NCBI GenBank assembly: GCA_900757195.1
Contig: CAAEMZ010000036.1
Span: forward strand, 1-35,496
DNA length: 35,496 nucleotides
DNA from: Lachnospiraceae bacterium
GTDB taxonomy: Bacteria > Bacillota > Clostridia > Lachnospirales > Lachnospiraceae
Direction: 5' to 3'
The notes below the pieces were generated by a model. That model was given only the letters and a program-made list of their open reading frames with translations. It did no database searches and had not been told where the DNA came from. Both the position numbers and the translations under genes were made by a program. Shown piece by piece: positions 24,676 through 33,126 of this stretch (the first letter of the stretch is position 1; the number at the start of each line of letters is the position of its first letter).

Positions 24676-26253
24676 CTTTGAAAAAATATGTTTAATAAAT
24701 ACATACATAACAATGGCAAAAGCCATAATATACCCGAAGGCGCCCAAAGCCGGGATCCCCCAGATTTTAGGCTTCATATCCGTCGTACATATAATGCTCG
24801 AACTAATCAGCAGTGCCATGACCCAAAGTCCCATCACCACATTTCGTATGAGCCGCCGCAAGAGCCGTTCCAGCTCCGGCGCCGCATATAAATCCAGATT
24901 CACCCGGGTCTGCCCCTTCATATAGCCATGAAGGGCATCGGCCATCAGCGCCGGAATGTCCATCGCTTTGTGAAGGGAACGGTACAGGCTCTGTCCGCTG
25001 TTTTTCAGTTCTTTTTTTAAATTTTTATCTTTGAAAAAGTTTCCGGCCATATGCTTCGAAGCGATCTCAACCATATTGATCTCCGGTGAAATATCCGCCA
25101 GCACGCCTTCCATATGGGTGAGGCCCCGGGCCAGCATCGTCAGTCCGTGGGGCATAATGATTTTGTTTTCCTTCATGACTTCCATAAGGTTCATCATGAC
25201 TTCCGCCACATCGATGCTTCCCATATCCACCGTGCCATACTTACTGAGCAGGGCGCTGATGCCTTCATAAAGGCTCCGCTGATCCGGCTTGTCGTGAAAT
25301 TCTCCAAGGGCCAGGACTGCTTCCTGAATAATGCCGGCATCGTTGGCCGCCACACCCCGGACTGCCTTGCCGACCAACTCCCGGTCCCGCTCCGACAGTC
25401 TTCCCATCATCCCCATATCCATCCAGATAATCTTTCCTTCCCGGATCTTTACATTGCCGGGATGGGGGTCTGCATGAAAAAAGCCGTCGTCCATCACCTG
25501 TTTGATATAGTTATCGACCAGTTTGCTGCCCACTTCTTTCAGATCATAGCCGTTTTCCAGAAGGGTTTCTTTATCATCAACAGCAAAGCCATCCACATAC
25601 TCCATCACGAGGACATGGATGGTTGAATATTCCTGATAGAGCTCCGGCACACCGACAAAGGAAACATCGGCATTTTTCCGGGCAAACTCTTCCATATTTC
25701 CTGCTTCTGTGATAAAGTTCATCTCTTCCCGGGTCACCTTCCAAAGTTCATCCAGAACCATGTCCAGATCCACGATTCCCTTCAGACTGACCGGCGGAAG
25801 TAATTTCACCGCCTTGTGAAGCAGACTGATATCCCGGGCCATCGTTTCATAAATGCCCTTCCGCTGAACTTTAATGACCACCTGAGCGCCGTTTTTCAAA
25901 ACCGCCTTATGCACCTGGGCAATGGACGCCGCTCCGAGGGGAACGGGCTCAATTTTTTCATAGATTTCCTGCCACGGACATCCGTAGGAGCTCTCCAGAA
26001 CCTCTGCCACCTCTTCAAAGGGCATCGGCGTCACCTCAGAGCGCAGCCGCATCAGTTCATCACAGTAACGTTTTGGCAGAATGTCCGAATGCATGGACAT
26101 GATCTGCCCAAGCTTGATAAACGTCGGCCCCAGATCCTCGAGAATCAGACGAAGCTTTTCCGGTGTAACGCCCCGGGTAATCCCGTGCTTATGCAAAACC
26201 TCGGTAATTTCTTTCAGACGGCTTCCATAAGCTTTTGATTCCGGCTTACTCAT
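24670..26253 (-). CDS. UbiB/ABC1 (AarF) atypical kinase
   Basis: This 527-residue protein has the family marks: KLGQ (47-50), the Ala-rich loop PLGAASIAQV (105-114) in place of a P-loop, VIKVQRKG (K128), HADPHPGN (260-267) and DMG (279-281). Two membrane helices lie near the C-terminus (about 465-523). UbiB kinases support coenzyme Q biosynthesis in many bacteria, but this family also occurs in Clostridia that make no ubiquinone, so the role here is open, perhaps lipid-related. It overlaps the phasin-like gene by 8 bp and is the last gene of a dgkA operon. Confidence 0.88.
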   Translation of the reverse strand: MSKPESKAYGSRLKEITEVLHKHGITRGVTPEKLRLILEDLGPTFIKLGQIMSMHSDILPKRYCDELMRLRSEVTPMPFEEVAEVLESSYGCPWQEIYEKIEPVPLGAASIAQVHKAVLKNGAQVVIKVQRKGIYETMARDISLLHKAVKLLPPVSLKGIVDLDMVLDELWKVTREEMNFITEAGNMEEFARKNADVSFVGVPELYQEYSTIHVLVMEYVDGFAVDDKETLLENGYDLKEVGSKLVDNYIKQVMDDGFFHADPHPGNVKIREGKIIWMDMGMMGRLSERDRELVGKAVRGVAANDAGIIQEAVLALGEFHDKPDQRSLYEGISALLSKYGTVDMGSIDVAEVMMNLMEVMKENKIIMPHGLTMLARGLTHMEGVLADISPEINMVEIASKHMAGNFFKDKNLKKELKNSGQSLYRSLHKAMDIPALMADALHGYMKGQTRVNLDLYAAPELERLLRRLIRNVVMGLWVMALLISSSIICTTDMKPKIWGIPALGAFGYIMAFAIVMYVFIKHIFSKK

Positions 26254-26626
26254 CCGACTCTACATCCTCCGTTTCCGCAGAATCATCATCTTCCAGGTCA
26301 ATCACTTCTTCGGCTTCCACCGTCTCTCCGCTTTCCATCGAACGGATCCGTTCTTTTAAAGCTTCAAGCTGTTCCGGACGCATCTTGCTCAAAAGCTCGT
26401 CCAGTTCTTCCGGTGAAGAAGCCTTAACAGAAACATTGACATTTTCTCTGACTGTTTTTTTAATATTGTGCTTCAGCTCTTCATTCAAAACTTTCCCCTG
26501 CTCGACCGTCAATTCACCCTTTTTGACCATCTCGTTCAGTAAGTCTTTGGATTTTTCTGTCGTTATAGCGACAGCTCCAATCCCTGCCAGTAACACTTTT
26601 TTGATGTTTTCCCCAAAACCATCCAT
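26246..26626 (-). CDS. Phasin-like coiled-coil protein
   Basis: This 126-residue protein resembles the PhaF/PhaI-type phasin family: a helical N-terminal half (KKVLLAGIGAVAITTEKSKDLLNEMVKKGELT), a central coiled region and a very acidic C-terminus (SGETVEAEEVIDLEDDDSAE). Phasins coat polyester granules, but none of the PHA synthesis genes are in view. In many Firmicutes a gene of this type sits beside the UbiB-like gene, as here with an 8-bp overlap. It may be a helper or regulator of the kinase; that is inference. Confidence 0.75.
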   Translation of the reverse strand: MDGFGENIKKVLLAGIGAVAITTEKSKDLLNEMVKKGELTVEQGKVLNEELKHNIKKTVRENVNVSVKASSPEELDELLSKMRPEQLEALKERIRSMESGETVEAEEVIDLEDDDSAETEDVESDE

Positions 26627-26652
26627 GATCCATCTCTCCTTTTTTATATGTG

Positions 26653-27030
26653 TCAGTAACCTAAAAACTCCAGCGCCTCCGGAACAAAAAGAATAAGTCC
26701 GGTCACCGCTGCCATGATGGCTGCGATGAGCACCGCCCCGGCGGCTGTGTCCTTGGCGATTTTCGCCAGGGGCTTTTTCTCCTCTGTCACAAGATCAACG
26801 ACCGCTTCTACCGCCGTGTTGACCAGTTCCAGCGCCATAATCAGACCAAAGAGGATAAAACAGAGACACCACTTATAGGCCGGCAGCCGGAAAAGGATTC
26901 CGGCAATAATAACCAGTATCATGACGGCACAGTGAATCTTCATATTCCGTTCTTTTTTTATCCCGGTAAAAATTCCTTCAAAAGCATATCCGAAACTTTT
27001 GTATAGAGGATTCTTCTTCTGTTTATTCAT
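26653..27030 (-). CDS. dgkA: Diacylglycerol/undecaprenol kinase (DgkA)
   Basis: This 125-residue membrane kinase has three transmembrane helices and the family motifs ALELVNTAVEAVVDL (residues about 76-90) and AKDTAAGAVL. In Gram-positives it often phosphorylates undecaprenol. The ATG at 27030 was chosen because AAGGTG lies 7-8 bases upstream; the GTG at 27039 would leave the site too close. It is the first gene of an operon with the phasin-like and UbiB-like genes (26 bp, then an 8-bp overlap). That pairing suggests a shared role in membrane lipids or isoprenoids. Confidence 0.88.
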   Translation of the reverse strand: MNKQKKNPLYKSFGYAFEGIFTGIKKERNMKIHCAVMILVIIAGILFRLPAYKWCLCFILFGLIMALELVNTAVEAVVDLVTEEKKPLAKIAKDTAAGAVLIAAIMAAVTGLILFVPEALEFLGY

Positions 27031-27053
27031 CCAGTTCACCTTCTTATGTTTCT

Positions 27054-27082
27054 ATTATACTCCAAAAGCAGCGGAATGGAAA
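27054..27082 (-). promoter_or_regulatory. dgkA: Promoter of dgkA operon
   Basis: The minus strand has TTTCCA (27082-27077), a 17-bp spacer and TATAAT (27059-27054). The leader is about 17 nt. It runs back-to-back with the pot promoter about 50 bp away. Confidence 0.62.
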
Positions 27083-27092
27083 CGCATAATAT

Positions 27093-27156
27093 GCATTATT
27101 CGTCTCCGATGATGAAAAATGCCGAAAACATATTGCATTATCCATCTTCGACAATG
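27093..27156. repeat. Two imperfect direct repeats upstream of potA
   Basis: Two 22-bp copies, at 27093-27114 and 27135-27156, start with GCATTAT and end in ATG; 17 of 22 positions match. Their starts are 42 bp apart, four turns of DNA. Each copy is also a weak dyad (CATxAT...ATxATG or CATT...AATG). Copy 2 fills the spacer of the pot promoter, so it reads as an operator pair. Confidence 0.6.
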
Positions 27157-27162
27157 TATAAT
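27133..27162 (+). promoter_or_regulatory. potA: Promoter of the pot operon
   Basis: TATAAT (27157-27162) is a consensus -10. The best -35 is a weak TTGCAT at 27133-27138, 18 bp upstream. A direct-repeat copy lies between them, which would suit repression. The leader is about 50 nt. Confidence 0.6.
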
Positions 27163-27218
27163 AAAAATCGTTTGATTTAATAAAAAAATACCGGATATTT
27201 CAGGAAGGAGAAGGTGAT

Positions 27219-28796
27219 ATGGAAGAAAAGAAACTGATTGAGTTTCGGAATATCGTCAAAAGCTTTGACGGTCAGGTCGTTCTGAAGGGAATCAATCTGG
27301 ACATTTATGAAAACGAATTTGTGACTTTGCTTGGACCAAGCGGCTGCGGAAAAACAACCCTGCTGCGTATTCTTGGAGGTTTCTTAAATACCGATGAAGG
27401 CAGCGTCATGTTCGACGGCGAAGAAATCAGCCAGAAACCGCCCTACGAGCGGGAATTAAATACCGTGTTCCAGAAATATGCTTTATTTCCCCATTTAAGT
27501 GTTTACGAAAATATCGCTTTCGGATTAAAGATAAAAAAAGTCAGCAAAGACGTCATTGAGCAGAAGGTTATGAAGATGCTGAAGCTCATCGGTCTGGAGG
27601 GCTATGAAAACAAAAATACCACACTGCTCTCCGGCGGCCAGCAGCAGCGTGTTGCGATCGCCAGAGCCCTGGTCAACGAGCCGAAGGTGCTTCTTCTGGA
27701 CGAACCCCTTGCCGCGCTGGACTTAAAGCTCCGTAAGGAAATGCAGTACGAATTAAAGCGGATCCAGCAGGAAGTCGGCATCACCTTTATTTTTGTCACC
27801 CACGACCAGGAAGAGGCCCTGACCATGTCGGATAAAATCGTCGTTATGAAAAACGGCGAAATTCAGCAGGTTGGAACACCGGAAGAAATTTATAACGAAC
27901 CGGCCAACTGCTATGTGGCCAACTTCATCGGCGAAAGCAATATTATTTCCGCCACCATGCTTGAGGATTATAAAGTCCGTTTTGATGACATTACCTTTGA
28001 CTGTGTGGATTTCGGCTTCCGCCCGGGAGAAAAGGTGGATGTTGTCATCCGCCCTGAAGATATCGATATCGTTGATGTCAGTGCCGGAAAAATGACCGGC
28101 GAAGTTTTAAGCGTTTTATTTAAAGGCGTTCACTATGAAATCATCGTCGAGACCGTTCCCGGCACCACCGTCACCGTCAATATGCATATTATCCGGAAAA
28201 ATGATGTGACAAGCGAAAACGGCAAAGAAAAAATCAGCGCCAACGACTTTTATGTGGATATCGAAGATTTAAAAGATCTGGATGATAAGGAAATCATCGC
28301 CCGTTCCAATGCCCAGGCATGGACACCGGAGGATGACGAGTATGTTTCCATCGCCAAAATCGACTATGATCTAAAAGAAGAAATCGGCCAGTATCCGGTC
28401 ACCTTCTCCACACCGTCGGGCACAAGCATCCGGAAAAATATTTATGTAGTCAACCAGCCTTTCGTCAAAAACGAACGGGCCAATGAAGCCGTCATGGCCT
28501 TTAACTTCTTTAAAACCGTTGATGAGATCACCGAATCCCAGGCGCTGGATACCGATATTAAAACATGGGCTAACGCACAGGGATGGAAACTGAGCAACGA
28601 GGATGAAAGCGTTGACATTACCGTTGATTACGATTTTGACCCGGAAGATATCCGGGAAGGTGTTTACAAAGTCACCTTCTCTACAACCGGCCGGGAATTT
28701 AAAATTCATACAACCGATTATTCGGAAGTTGGACAGACTGTCGGACTGACCTTCTTCCCGGAAGATATTCATGTTATGTCAAAGGTGGTATTCTGA
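27219..28796 (+). CDS. potA: PotA, polyamine ABC transporter ATPase with inserted repeats in its C-terminal region
   Basis: This 525-residue protein is longer than the usual 350-380 for PotA. The ATPase has Walker A GPSGCGKTT (39-47), LSGGQQQR (137-144) and LLLDEPLAALD (158-168). The regulatory TOBE region starts normally (about 272-323) and its usual closing strand, VGQTVGLTFFPEDIHVMSK, is at 504-522. Between them sit about 170 extra residues holding two related units (about 364-411 and 452-498), each starting NAQ(A/G)W and containing a VTFST strand, with an Ig-like strand pattern. It powers uptake of spermidine or putrescine. Its stop overlaps the potB start by one base. Confidence 0.9.
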   Translation: MEEKKLIEFRNIVKSFDGQVVLKGINLDIYENEFVTLLGPSGCGKTTLLRILGGFLNTDEGSVMFDGEEISQKPPYERELNTVFQKYALFPHLSVYENIAFGLKIKKVSKDVIEQKVMKMLKLIGLEGYENKNTTLLSGGQQQRVAIARALVNEPKVLLLDEPLAALDLKLRKEMQYELKRIQQEVGITFIFVTHDQEEALTMSDKIVVMKNGEIQQVGTPEEIYNEPANCYVANFIGESNIISATMLEDYKVRFDDITFDCVDFGFRPGEKVDVVIRPEDIDIVDVSAGKMTGEVLSVLFKGVHYEIIVETVPGTTVTVNMHIIRKNDVTSENGKEKISANDFYVDIEDLKDLDDKEIIARSNAQAWTPEDDEYVSIAKIDYDLKEEIGQYPVTFSTPSGTSIRKNIYVVNQPFVKNERANEAVMAFNFFKTVDEITESQALDTDIKTWANAQGWKLSNEDESVDITVDYDFDPEDIREGVYKVTFSTTGREFKIHTTDYSEVGQTVGLTFFPEDIHVMSKVVF

Positions 28797-29629
28797 TGAA
28801 GAGGTTTTCACAACTGGCAATTCCTTATATTGTATGGGCTGTGCTGATGCTCGTTCTGCCGATGGCGCTTCTCGCTCTGTATTCCATCACGCAGCAGGGA
28901 AACAGCATTATCTCCTTTTCCCTGACACTGGAGCATTATAAAAAATTCTTTACCGACCCGGATTTTTTATTGATTTTGTGGCGCTCCATCGCTATTGCCA
29001 TTAAAACAACCCTGATCTGTCTTCTGCTCGGCTATCCGGCGGCCCACTTTATCGCCCGGAGCAGTGAAAAAATACAGAATATTCTTGTCTTATGTATCAC
29101 GCTGCCGATGTGGATCAACATGCTCGTAAGAACCTACGCATGGATCGGTCTTTTAAGCGAAGGCGGATTTATCCAGCAGGTTTTAAGCTTTTTCGGCCTC
29201 GGGAACCAGGAGCTTCTGTATACCGAAGGCGCTGTTTTACTCGGAATGGTTTACAACTTCCTTCCGTTTATGATATTACAGATTCATACATCCCTCTGCA
29301 AAATGGATAACTCCCTGCTGGAAGCCAGCGCAGACCTGGGCGCCAATAAGGCCCAGACCTTTATGCGGGTCACTCTGCCCCTGTCCCTTCCGGGCGTTAT
29401 CAACGGGATCACACTGGTATTTCTGCCTGCGGTAAGCTCCTTCTTTATTCCGAAGCTGCTCGGCGGCGGCCAGTACTTCCTGATCGGTAACCTGATTGAA
29501 AACCAGTTTATCACCGCCGGTGAATGGAACTTCGGAAGCGCCATTTCAATGATTATGGCTGTCATCATGATTTTAATGATGGCTGCCGTACGAAAAGCAG
29601 AAAAAAGAAATCATGGAGGTGAAGCATAG
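28796..29629 (+). CDS. potB: PotB, polyamine ABC transporter permease
   Basis: This 277-residue permease has about six membrane helices and the cytoplasmic EAA loop (EASADLGANKAQTFMRVTLPLSLPG) that docks on PotA. It forms the channel with the PotC half of the next gene. It starts at the A of the upstream TGA stop (TGATG), so it is translationally coupled. The next gene begins 5 bp after its stop. Confidence 0.92.
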   Translation: MKRFSQLAIPYIVWAVLMLVLPMALLALYSITQQGNSIISFSLTLEHYKKFFTDPDFLLILWRSIAIAIKTTLICLLLGYPAAHFIARSSEKIQNILVLCITLPMWINMLVRTYAWIGLLSEGGFIQQVLSFFGLGNQELLYTEGAVLLGMVYNFLPFMILQIHTSLCKMDNSLLEASADLGANKAQTFMRVTLPLSLPGVINGITLVFLPAVSSFFIPKLLGGGQYFLIGNLIENQFITAGEWNFGSAISMIMAVIMILMMAAVRKAEKRNHGGEA

Positions 29630-29634
29630 TCATT

Positions 29635-31524
29635 ATGAAAAAAGAAAAACGACCCCTCGGAAAAATACTCATCATCCTTATGATTTTATTTTTCTATCTG
29701 CCGATTATTTATATGATTATCTTTTCCTTCAATGAAGGAAAATCCCTGACCACCTTTACCGGTTTTTCCATGCGCTGGTATCAGCATATGCTGGAATCCC
29801 GGGATATGATGGCCTCCCTGTACACGACCTTCAGCGTCGCTCTGATCGCCACACTGATTTCAACCATCGTCGGTACGATTTCAGCCATCGGTCTGAGTAA
29901 GTCCAAAAAAATCGTCCGGGACCTCATGGAACAGATTAATAATTTTCCATTAATGAACCCGGAAATTGTCACGGCCATCGGCTTTATGCTGCTGTTTATC
30001 ACTCTGCAGATTGAAAAAGGCTTTGTAACCATGCTTCTGGCCCACATTGCCTTCTGTATCCCTTACGTGATGCTTTCGGTCATGCCGAAAATCCGCTCTC
30101 TGGACCCGAATCTGGCCGATGCCGCCATGGATCTCGGCGCCACCCCGTGGCAGGCCCTGACGAAGGTCATTGTGCCTCAGATCGCACCGGGAATTATCTC
30201 CGGCGCCCTGATCGCCTTTACCATGTCCGTTGATGATTTTATCATCTCCTACTTTGTCACCGGCGGCGGCATCAAGAACCTGAGCATTATGGTCTATACG
30301 ATGAGCAAACGCGTCAATCCGAGTATCAATGCCATTTCAACCCTTGTGGTTGTTATCATTACCATGATGCTCGTTATTATCAATGTGGCCCCGATGCTGG
30401 CGGCAAAGCACGCGGTCCATCAGAAAATCCGCGGCAAAAAATGGATTCCTGCCCTCGCAGCGGCAGCGGTCCTTATCGGCGCTGTGTTCTTCTCCGGCCT
30501 CAGAGCCGCAAATTCTTCCCGGCCCTATGAAGGTCAGACACTTTACGTTTACAACTGGGGCGAATATACGGGAGAAAATATTATTCAGGACTTTGAAGAA
30601 AAGACCGGAGCCAAAGTCGTTATGGAAAACTTTGATTCCAATGAACAAATGTATATTAAAGTTGCCAACGGCGAAGCCTACGACATCCTCGTTCCGAGTG
30701 ATTACATGATCCAGCGTCTGATTCAAGAAGATTATCTGCAGAAGCTCGATCACGACAAACTGGACTGCATGGATAAACTCGCCGATGCGGTCAAAGGACT
30801 TCCCTATGATCCGGAAAACGCCTATTCTGTCCCTTATTTCTGGGGAACCGTCGGCATTGTTTATGATACGACCAAAGTCTCGGAAGAAGACCTTGAAAAT
30901 GAAGGCTTTAATATCTTCCTGGATGAAAAATACAAAGGCGATATCTATCTGTATGATTCGGAACGCGACTCCTTCATGATGGCCTTAAAAGCTCTCGGCT
31001 ATTCCATGAATACCGACGACGAGGGCGAACTTCAGGCCGCCTATGACTGGCTTGTCCGGTGTGTTCAGACAATGGAGCCGGAAATCGTCACCGATGAGAT
31101 TATCGATAATATGGCCCAGTCCAGAAAAGCGCTCGGACTGATCTATTCCGGCGATGCCGCTTATGTCATGAGCGAGAACGAAGATATGGGCTTCTATCTC
31201 CCGGAAAGCGGGACCAACCTCTGGTCCGATGCCATGGTCATTCCGGCAAATGCTAAAAACCCGGATTTAGCCCACGAATTTATCAACCATGTCTGCGCCT
31301 ATGAAGGGGCTTATGATAACTCCAGCTATGTCGGATACACTTCGGCCAACCAGGAGGTCATCGATGAGCTTTCCGGCGAAGGCGGCGATTATGAAGGCAT
31401 CAATGCCTACCTTCCAAGAACGGATAATGCCAATGATGAAGTTTTCGTCTTTAATGATGAAACCCGGAAAATCATCAGTAATCTCTGGAGTAAAGTAAAG
31501 ATTGCCGCCAGCAATGCCCATTAA
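29635..31524 (+). CDS. potCD: PotC-PotD fusion: permease joined to polyamine-binding protein
   Basis: This 629-residue chain joins two proteins. Residues 1-262 are a PotC permease with an EAA loop (162-190). A seventh membrane helix (about 270-288) then leads out of the cell to a PotD-type substrate-binding domain (from about 302, TLYVYNWGEY, to the end). The fusion keeps the binding domain tethered at the membrane, one per transporter half. Fused PotCD forms are known in some Firmicutes. There is no separate potD in the window. Its 3' end leads into a terminator split by an insertion sequence. Confidence 0.92.
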   Translation: MKKEKRPLGKILIILMILFFYLPIIYMIIFSFNEGKSLTTFTGFSMRWYQHMLESRDMMASLYTTFSVALIATLISTIVGTISAIGLSKSKKIVRDLMEQINNFPLMNPEIVTAIGFMLLFITLQIEKGFVTMLLAHIAFCIPYVMLSVMPKIRSLDPNLADAAMDLGATPWQALTKVIVPQIAPGIISGALIAFTMSVDDFIISYFVTGGGIKNLSIMVYTMSKRVNPSINAISTLVVVIITMMLVIINVAPMLAAKHAVHQKIRGKKWIPALAAAAVLIGAVFFSGLRAANSSRPYEGQTLYVYNWGEYTGENIIQDFEEKTGAKVVMENFDSNEQMYIKVANGEAYDILVPSDYMIQRLIQEDYLQKLDHDKLDCMDKLADAVKGLPYDPENAYSVPYFWGTVGIVYDTTKVSEEDLENEGFNIFLDEKYKGDIYLYDSERDSFMMALKALGYSMNTDDEGELQAAYDWLVRCVQTMEPEIVTDEIIDNMAQSRKALGLIYSGDAAYVMSENEDMGFYLPESGTNLWSDAMVIPANAKNPDLAHEFINHVCAYEGAYDNSSYVGYTSANQEVIDELSGEGGDYEGINAYLPRTDNANDEVFVFNDETRKIISNLWSKVKIAASNAH

Positions 31525-31562
31525 ATCAGTTTTCAGGAAGCAACGTGAAGTTGCAAAAAGAT

Positions 31563-31578
31563 AAAGGCAGACACATGG
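31563..31578 (+). terminator. Left arm of pot-operon terminator, split by the IS
   Basis: AAAGGCAGACA (31563-31573) then CATGG (31574-31578) are the reverse complement of the right arm at 33127-33143, apart from one extra base. The IS lies between the arms. Together they form a terminator stem, interrupted here. Confidence 0.72.
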
Positions 31579-31612
31579 AAAATGATGTGACCCCAAAAAG
31601 TTAGACTTTTAT

Positions 31613-31648
31613 TGCGTAACAGATTTTGATATCTGTTACGCATTTTTT
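31613..31648 (+). terminator. Strong plus-strand terminator just inside the IS
   Basis: A perfect 12-bp stem (31613-31624 with 31631-31642) has a 6-nt loop and is followed by TTTTTT (31643-31648). It overlaps the orfB stop and faces the pot operon, so it stops incoming transcripts from making antisense RNA to the transposase. Confidence 0.88.
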
Positions 31649-32540
31649 ATGCAGCCAAGAGGCTAAGTCTGTATTGCACAGGACTCCGCCATCCTAGTTT
31701 TTCTTTAATTCTTTGTTCATTGTAATACTTTATATATCGTTCAATTTCTAACTTTAATTCCTCGTAGCTATAATAAACAACACCATAATAGATTTCTTGT
31801 TTAAGCAGACCAAAGAAATTTTCCATAACTGAGTTATCATGACAGTTTCCTTTTCGTGACATGCTCTGGAAGATTCTTTCTTCCTTGAGACGATGAGAGT
31901 ATACCTTCATTTGATAAGCCCAGCCTTGATCAGAGTGAAAAGTTCTGCGATATGGACAGTCAGACGTTATGACTATTGCCTGTTCGAGTGCATCCATAAC
32001 ATTTTTGGCAGATGGTTGCTTGGCTATTCCAAAGCTGATAATCTCGCCATTGCACATATCCATAAACGGATCCAGATAAAGCTTATGCATTGTCATATGA
32101 CCTTTAGCGTCAATCTCATAATACTTAAACTCTGTAGTATCGGTTGTGACTTTCTGATGTGGGATATGTGTGTCAAAACGTCTCCTTATACGATTAGGAG
32201 CAACCGTTCCAACTTTTCCCTTATATGAGCTATATTTACGGCTTTTTCGGGTGAACGATGTAACCTGTAATCCAAGCTTCTGCATTATACGTTGCACTTT
32301 CTTTTTGTTAACACCGTAGCCCTGATTTCTTAATTCTCCTAGTACTCGACAGTAGCCATAATCCTTATTTAACTCTCTAATCTCAAGTATCTTTTCTTCG
32401 AGTTCCTTGTCAGGATTTTCTCTATCAAATCTTTTCTGCCAGTACAGGTATGTTGCTTTAGGCATACCTGTATAAGAGAGAAGGTCTTTTAATCTGAATT
32501 CTCCTCGGAGGCTGTTGATGACGAGTGCCGTTCTCTCATT
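31647..32540 (-). CDS. IS3-family transposase OrfB (DDE integrase), frameshift-expressed
   Basis: This is the catalytic part of the transposase. It has an HTH_21-like start, then a DDE core: TTDTTEF (first Asp), FHSDQGW (second Asp) and DNSVMENFFG (Glu). The frame is open from 32540, where a -1 shift from OrfA would give an OrfAB fusion of about 473 residues. A Met at 32465 allows a shorter start (272 residues). The fusion is the usual active form in this family. The sequence looks intact. Confidence 0.88.
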   Translation of the reverse strand, partial: NERTALVINSLRGEFRLKDLLSYTGMPKATYLYWQKRFDRENPDKELEEKILEIRELNKDYGYCRVLGELRNQGYGVNKKKVQRIMQKLGLQVTSFTRKSRKYSSYKGKVGTVAPNRIRRRFDTHIPHQKVTTDTTEFKYYEIDAKGHMTMHKLYLDPFMDMCNGEIISFGIAKQPSAKNVMDALEQAIVITSDCPYRRTFHSDQGWAYQMKVYSHRLKEERIFQSMSRKGNCHDNSVMENFFGLLKQEIYYGVVYYSYEELKLEIERYIKYYNEQRIKEKLGWRSPVQYRLSLLAA

Positions 32541-33067
32541 TTTGCCTCGTCCTCTAAACGTAGCCTCCTCAGTTCTTTTAAAAATGCATTCGCGATTCTT
32601 AGTTTAAGAAGTTCATCCTCTAATTCTTTTACATGTTCAGCACTGGTATCAACAACTCTTTCTTCTTGAACTTGTGATTTATCATTTATCTTAGGCTTAT
32701 CCAAAGTTTTCTTCCGACCTTTCTTGCGAGATCTCAAAGCATCAGGACCAGCAACACGAAAGCTATTAACCCAGTTTACAATCAAACTTGGATTAGTTAT
32801 TCCTTCTTGTATTGCCAAATTCTGATAAGAAATCTCACTTGATAGATATAATTCTACAACAGCAAGTTTCTTTTCGAAAGAGTATTTTGTTTGTTTACGA
32901 GAACGCATTAGTCCTTCATCACCGAATTGTTTGTAAACAGCAACCCATCGTCGAAGCTGACTATTGGTTCCAAGCTCATATTTGGCAGTAAGATAATCCC
33001 AGCCACCTTTTCCATTGAGGTATTCCATAACCACCTTTTTCTTAAATGCAAAACTGTATTTCGCCAT
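32489..33067 (-). CDS. IS3-family OrfA (helix-turn-helix, leucine-zipper type)
   Basis: This 192-residue protein has two helix-turn-helix segments (about 1-60 and 65-115) and a C-terminal leucine-zipper region (about 148-170), typical of IS150-type OrfA. It binds the ends of the element. The ATG at 33067 has GGAGG 11 bases upstream; the reading from 33085 uses a TTG. It ends 16 residues after the slippery A-run (GCAAAAATG, minus strand, 32545-32537), where ribosomes are expected to shift into orfB. Confidence 0.86.
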   Translation of the reverse strand: MAKYSFAFKKKVVMEYLNGKGGWDYLTAKYELGTNSQLRRWVAVYKQFGDEGLMRSRKQTKYSFEKKLAVVELYLSSEISYQNLAIQEGITNPSLIVNWVNSFRVAGPDALRSRKKGRKKTLDKPKINDKSQVQEERVVDTSAEHVKELEDELLKLRIANAFLKELRRLRLEDEAKMRERHSSSTASEENSD

Positions 33068-33126
33068 AAAAATACCGACCTCCAAATCGTTAGATTATTA
33101 GTCTAACTTTTTGGGGTCGGTACACA

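Larger units (their letters stand above)
31583..33124 (-). mobile_element. IS3-family insertion sequence (IS150-like group), 1542 bp
   Basis: The element is bounded by inverted ends that begin TG and share the core GACCCCAAAAAGTTAGAC (IRL about 31583-31606, IRR about 33101-33124). It carries orfA and orfB on the minus strand, as in IS3-family elements; the orfA type and end sequence resemble IS150. Its base composition looks more AT-rich than its neighbours. No target-site duplication is visible (flanks AAA and CAC), so the exact ends may be off by a few bases or one flank has changed. Both genes look intact. Confidence 0.9.

Noticed and set aside
24504..24695. A 63-codon plus-strand frame after the pseudouridine synthase gene
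   Set aside because: Low-complexity, Lys/Ile-rich translation that runs through a terminator and into the ubiB end; no clear ribosome site.
33089..33107. Inverted repeat GTTAGA/TCTAAC just inside the right end of the IS
   Set aside because: Short AT-rich dyad overlapping the terminal repeat; possibly part of the transposase binding site, not a separate feature.
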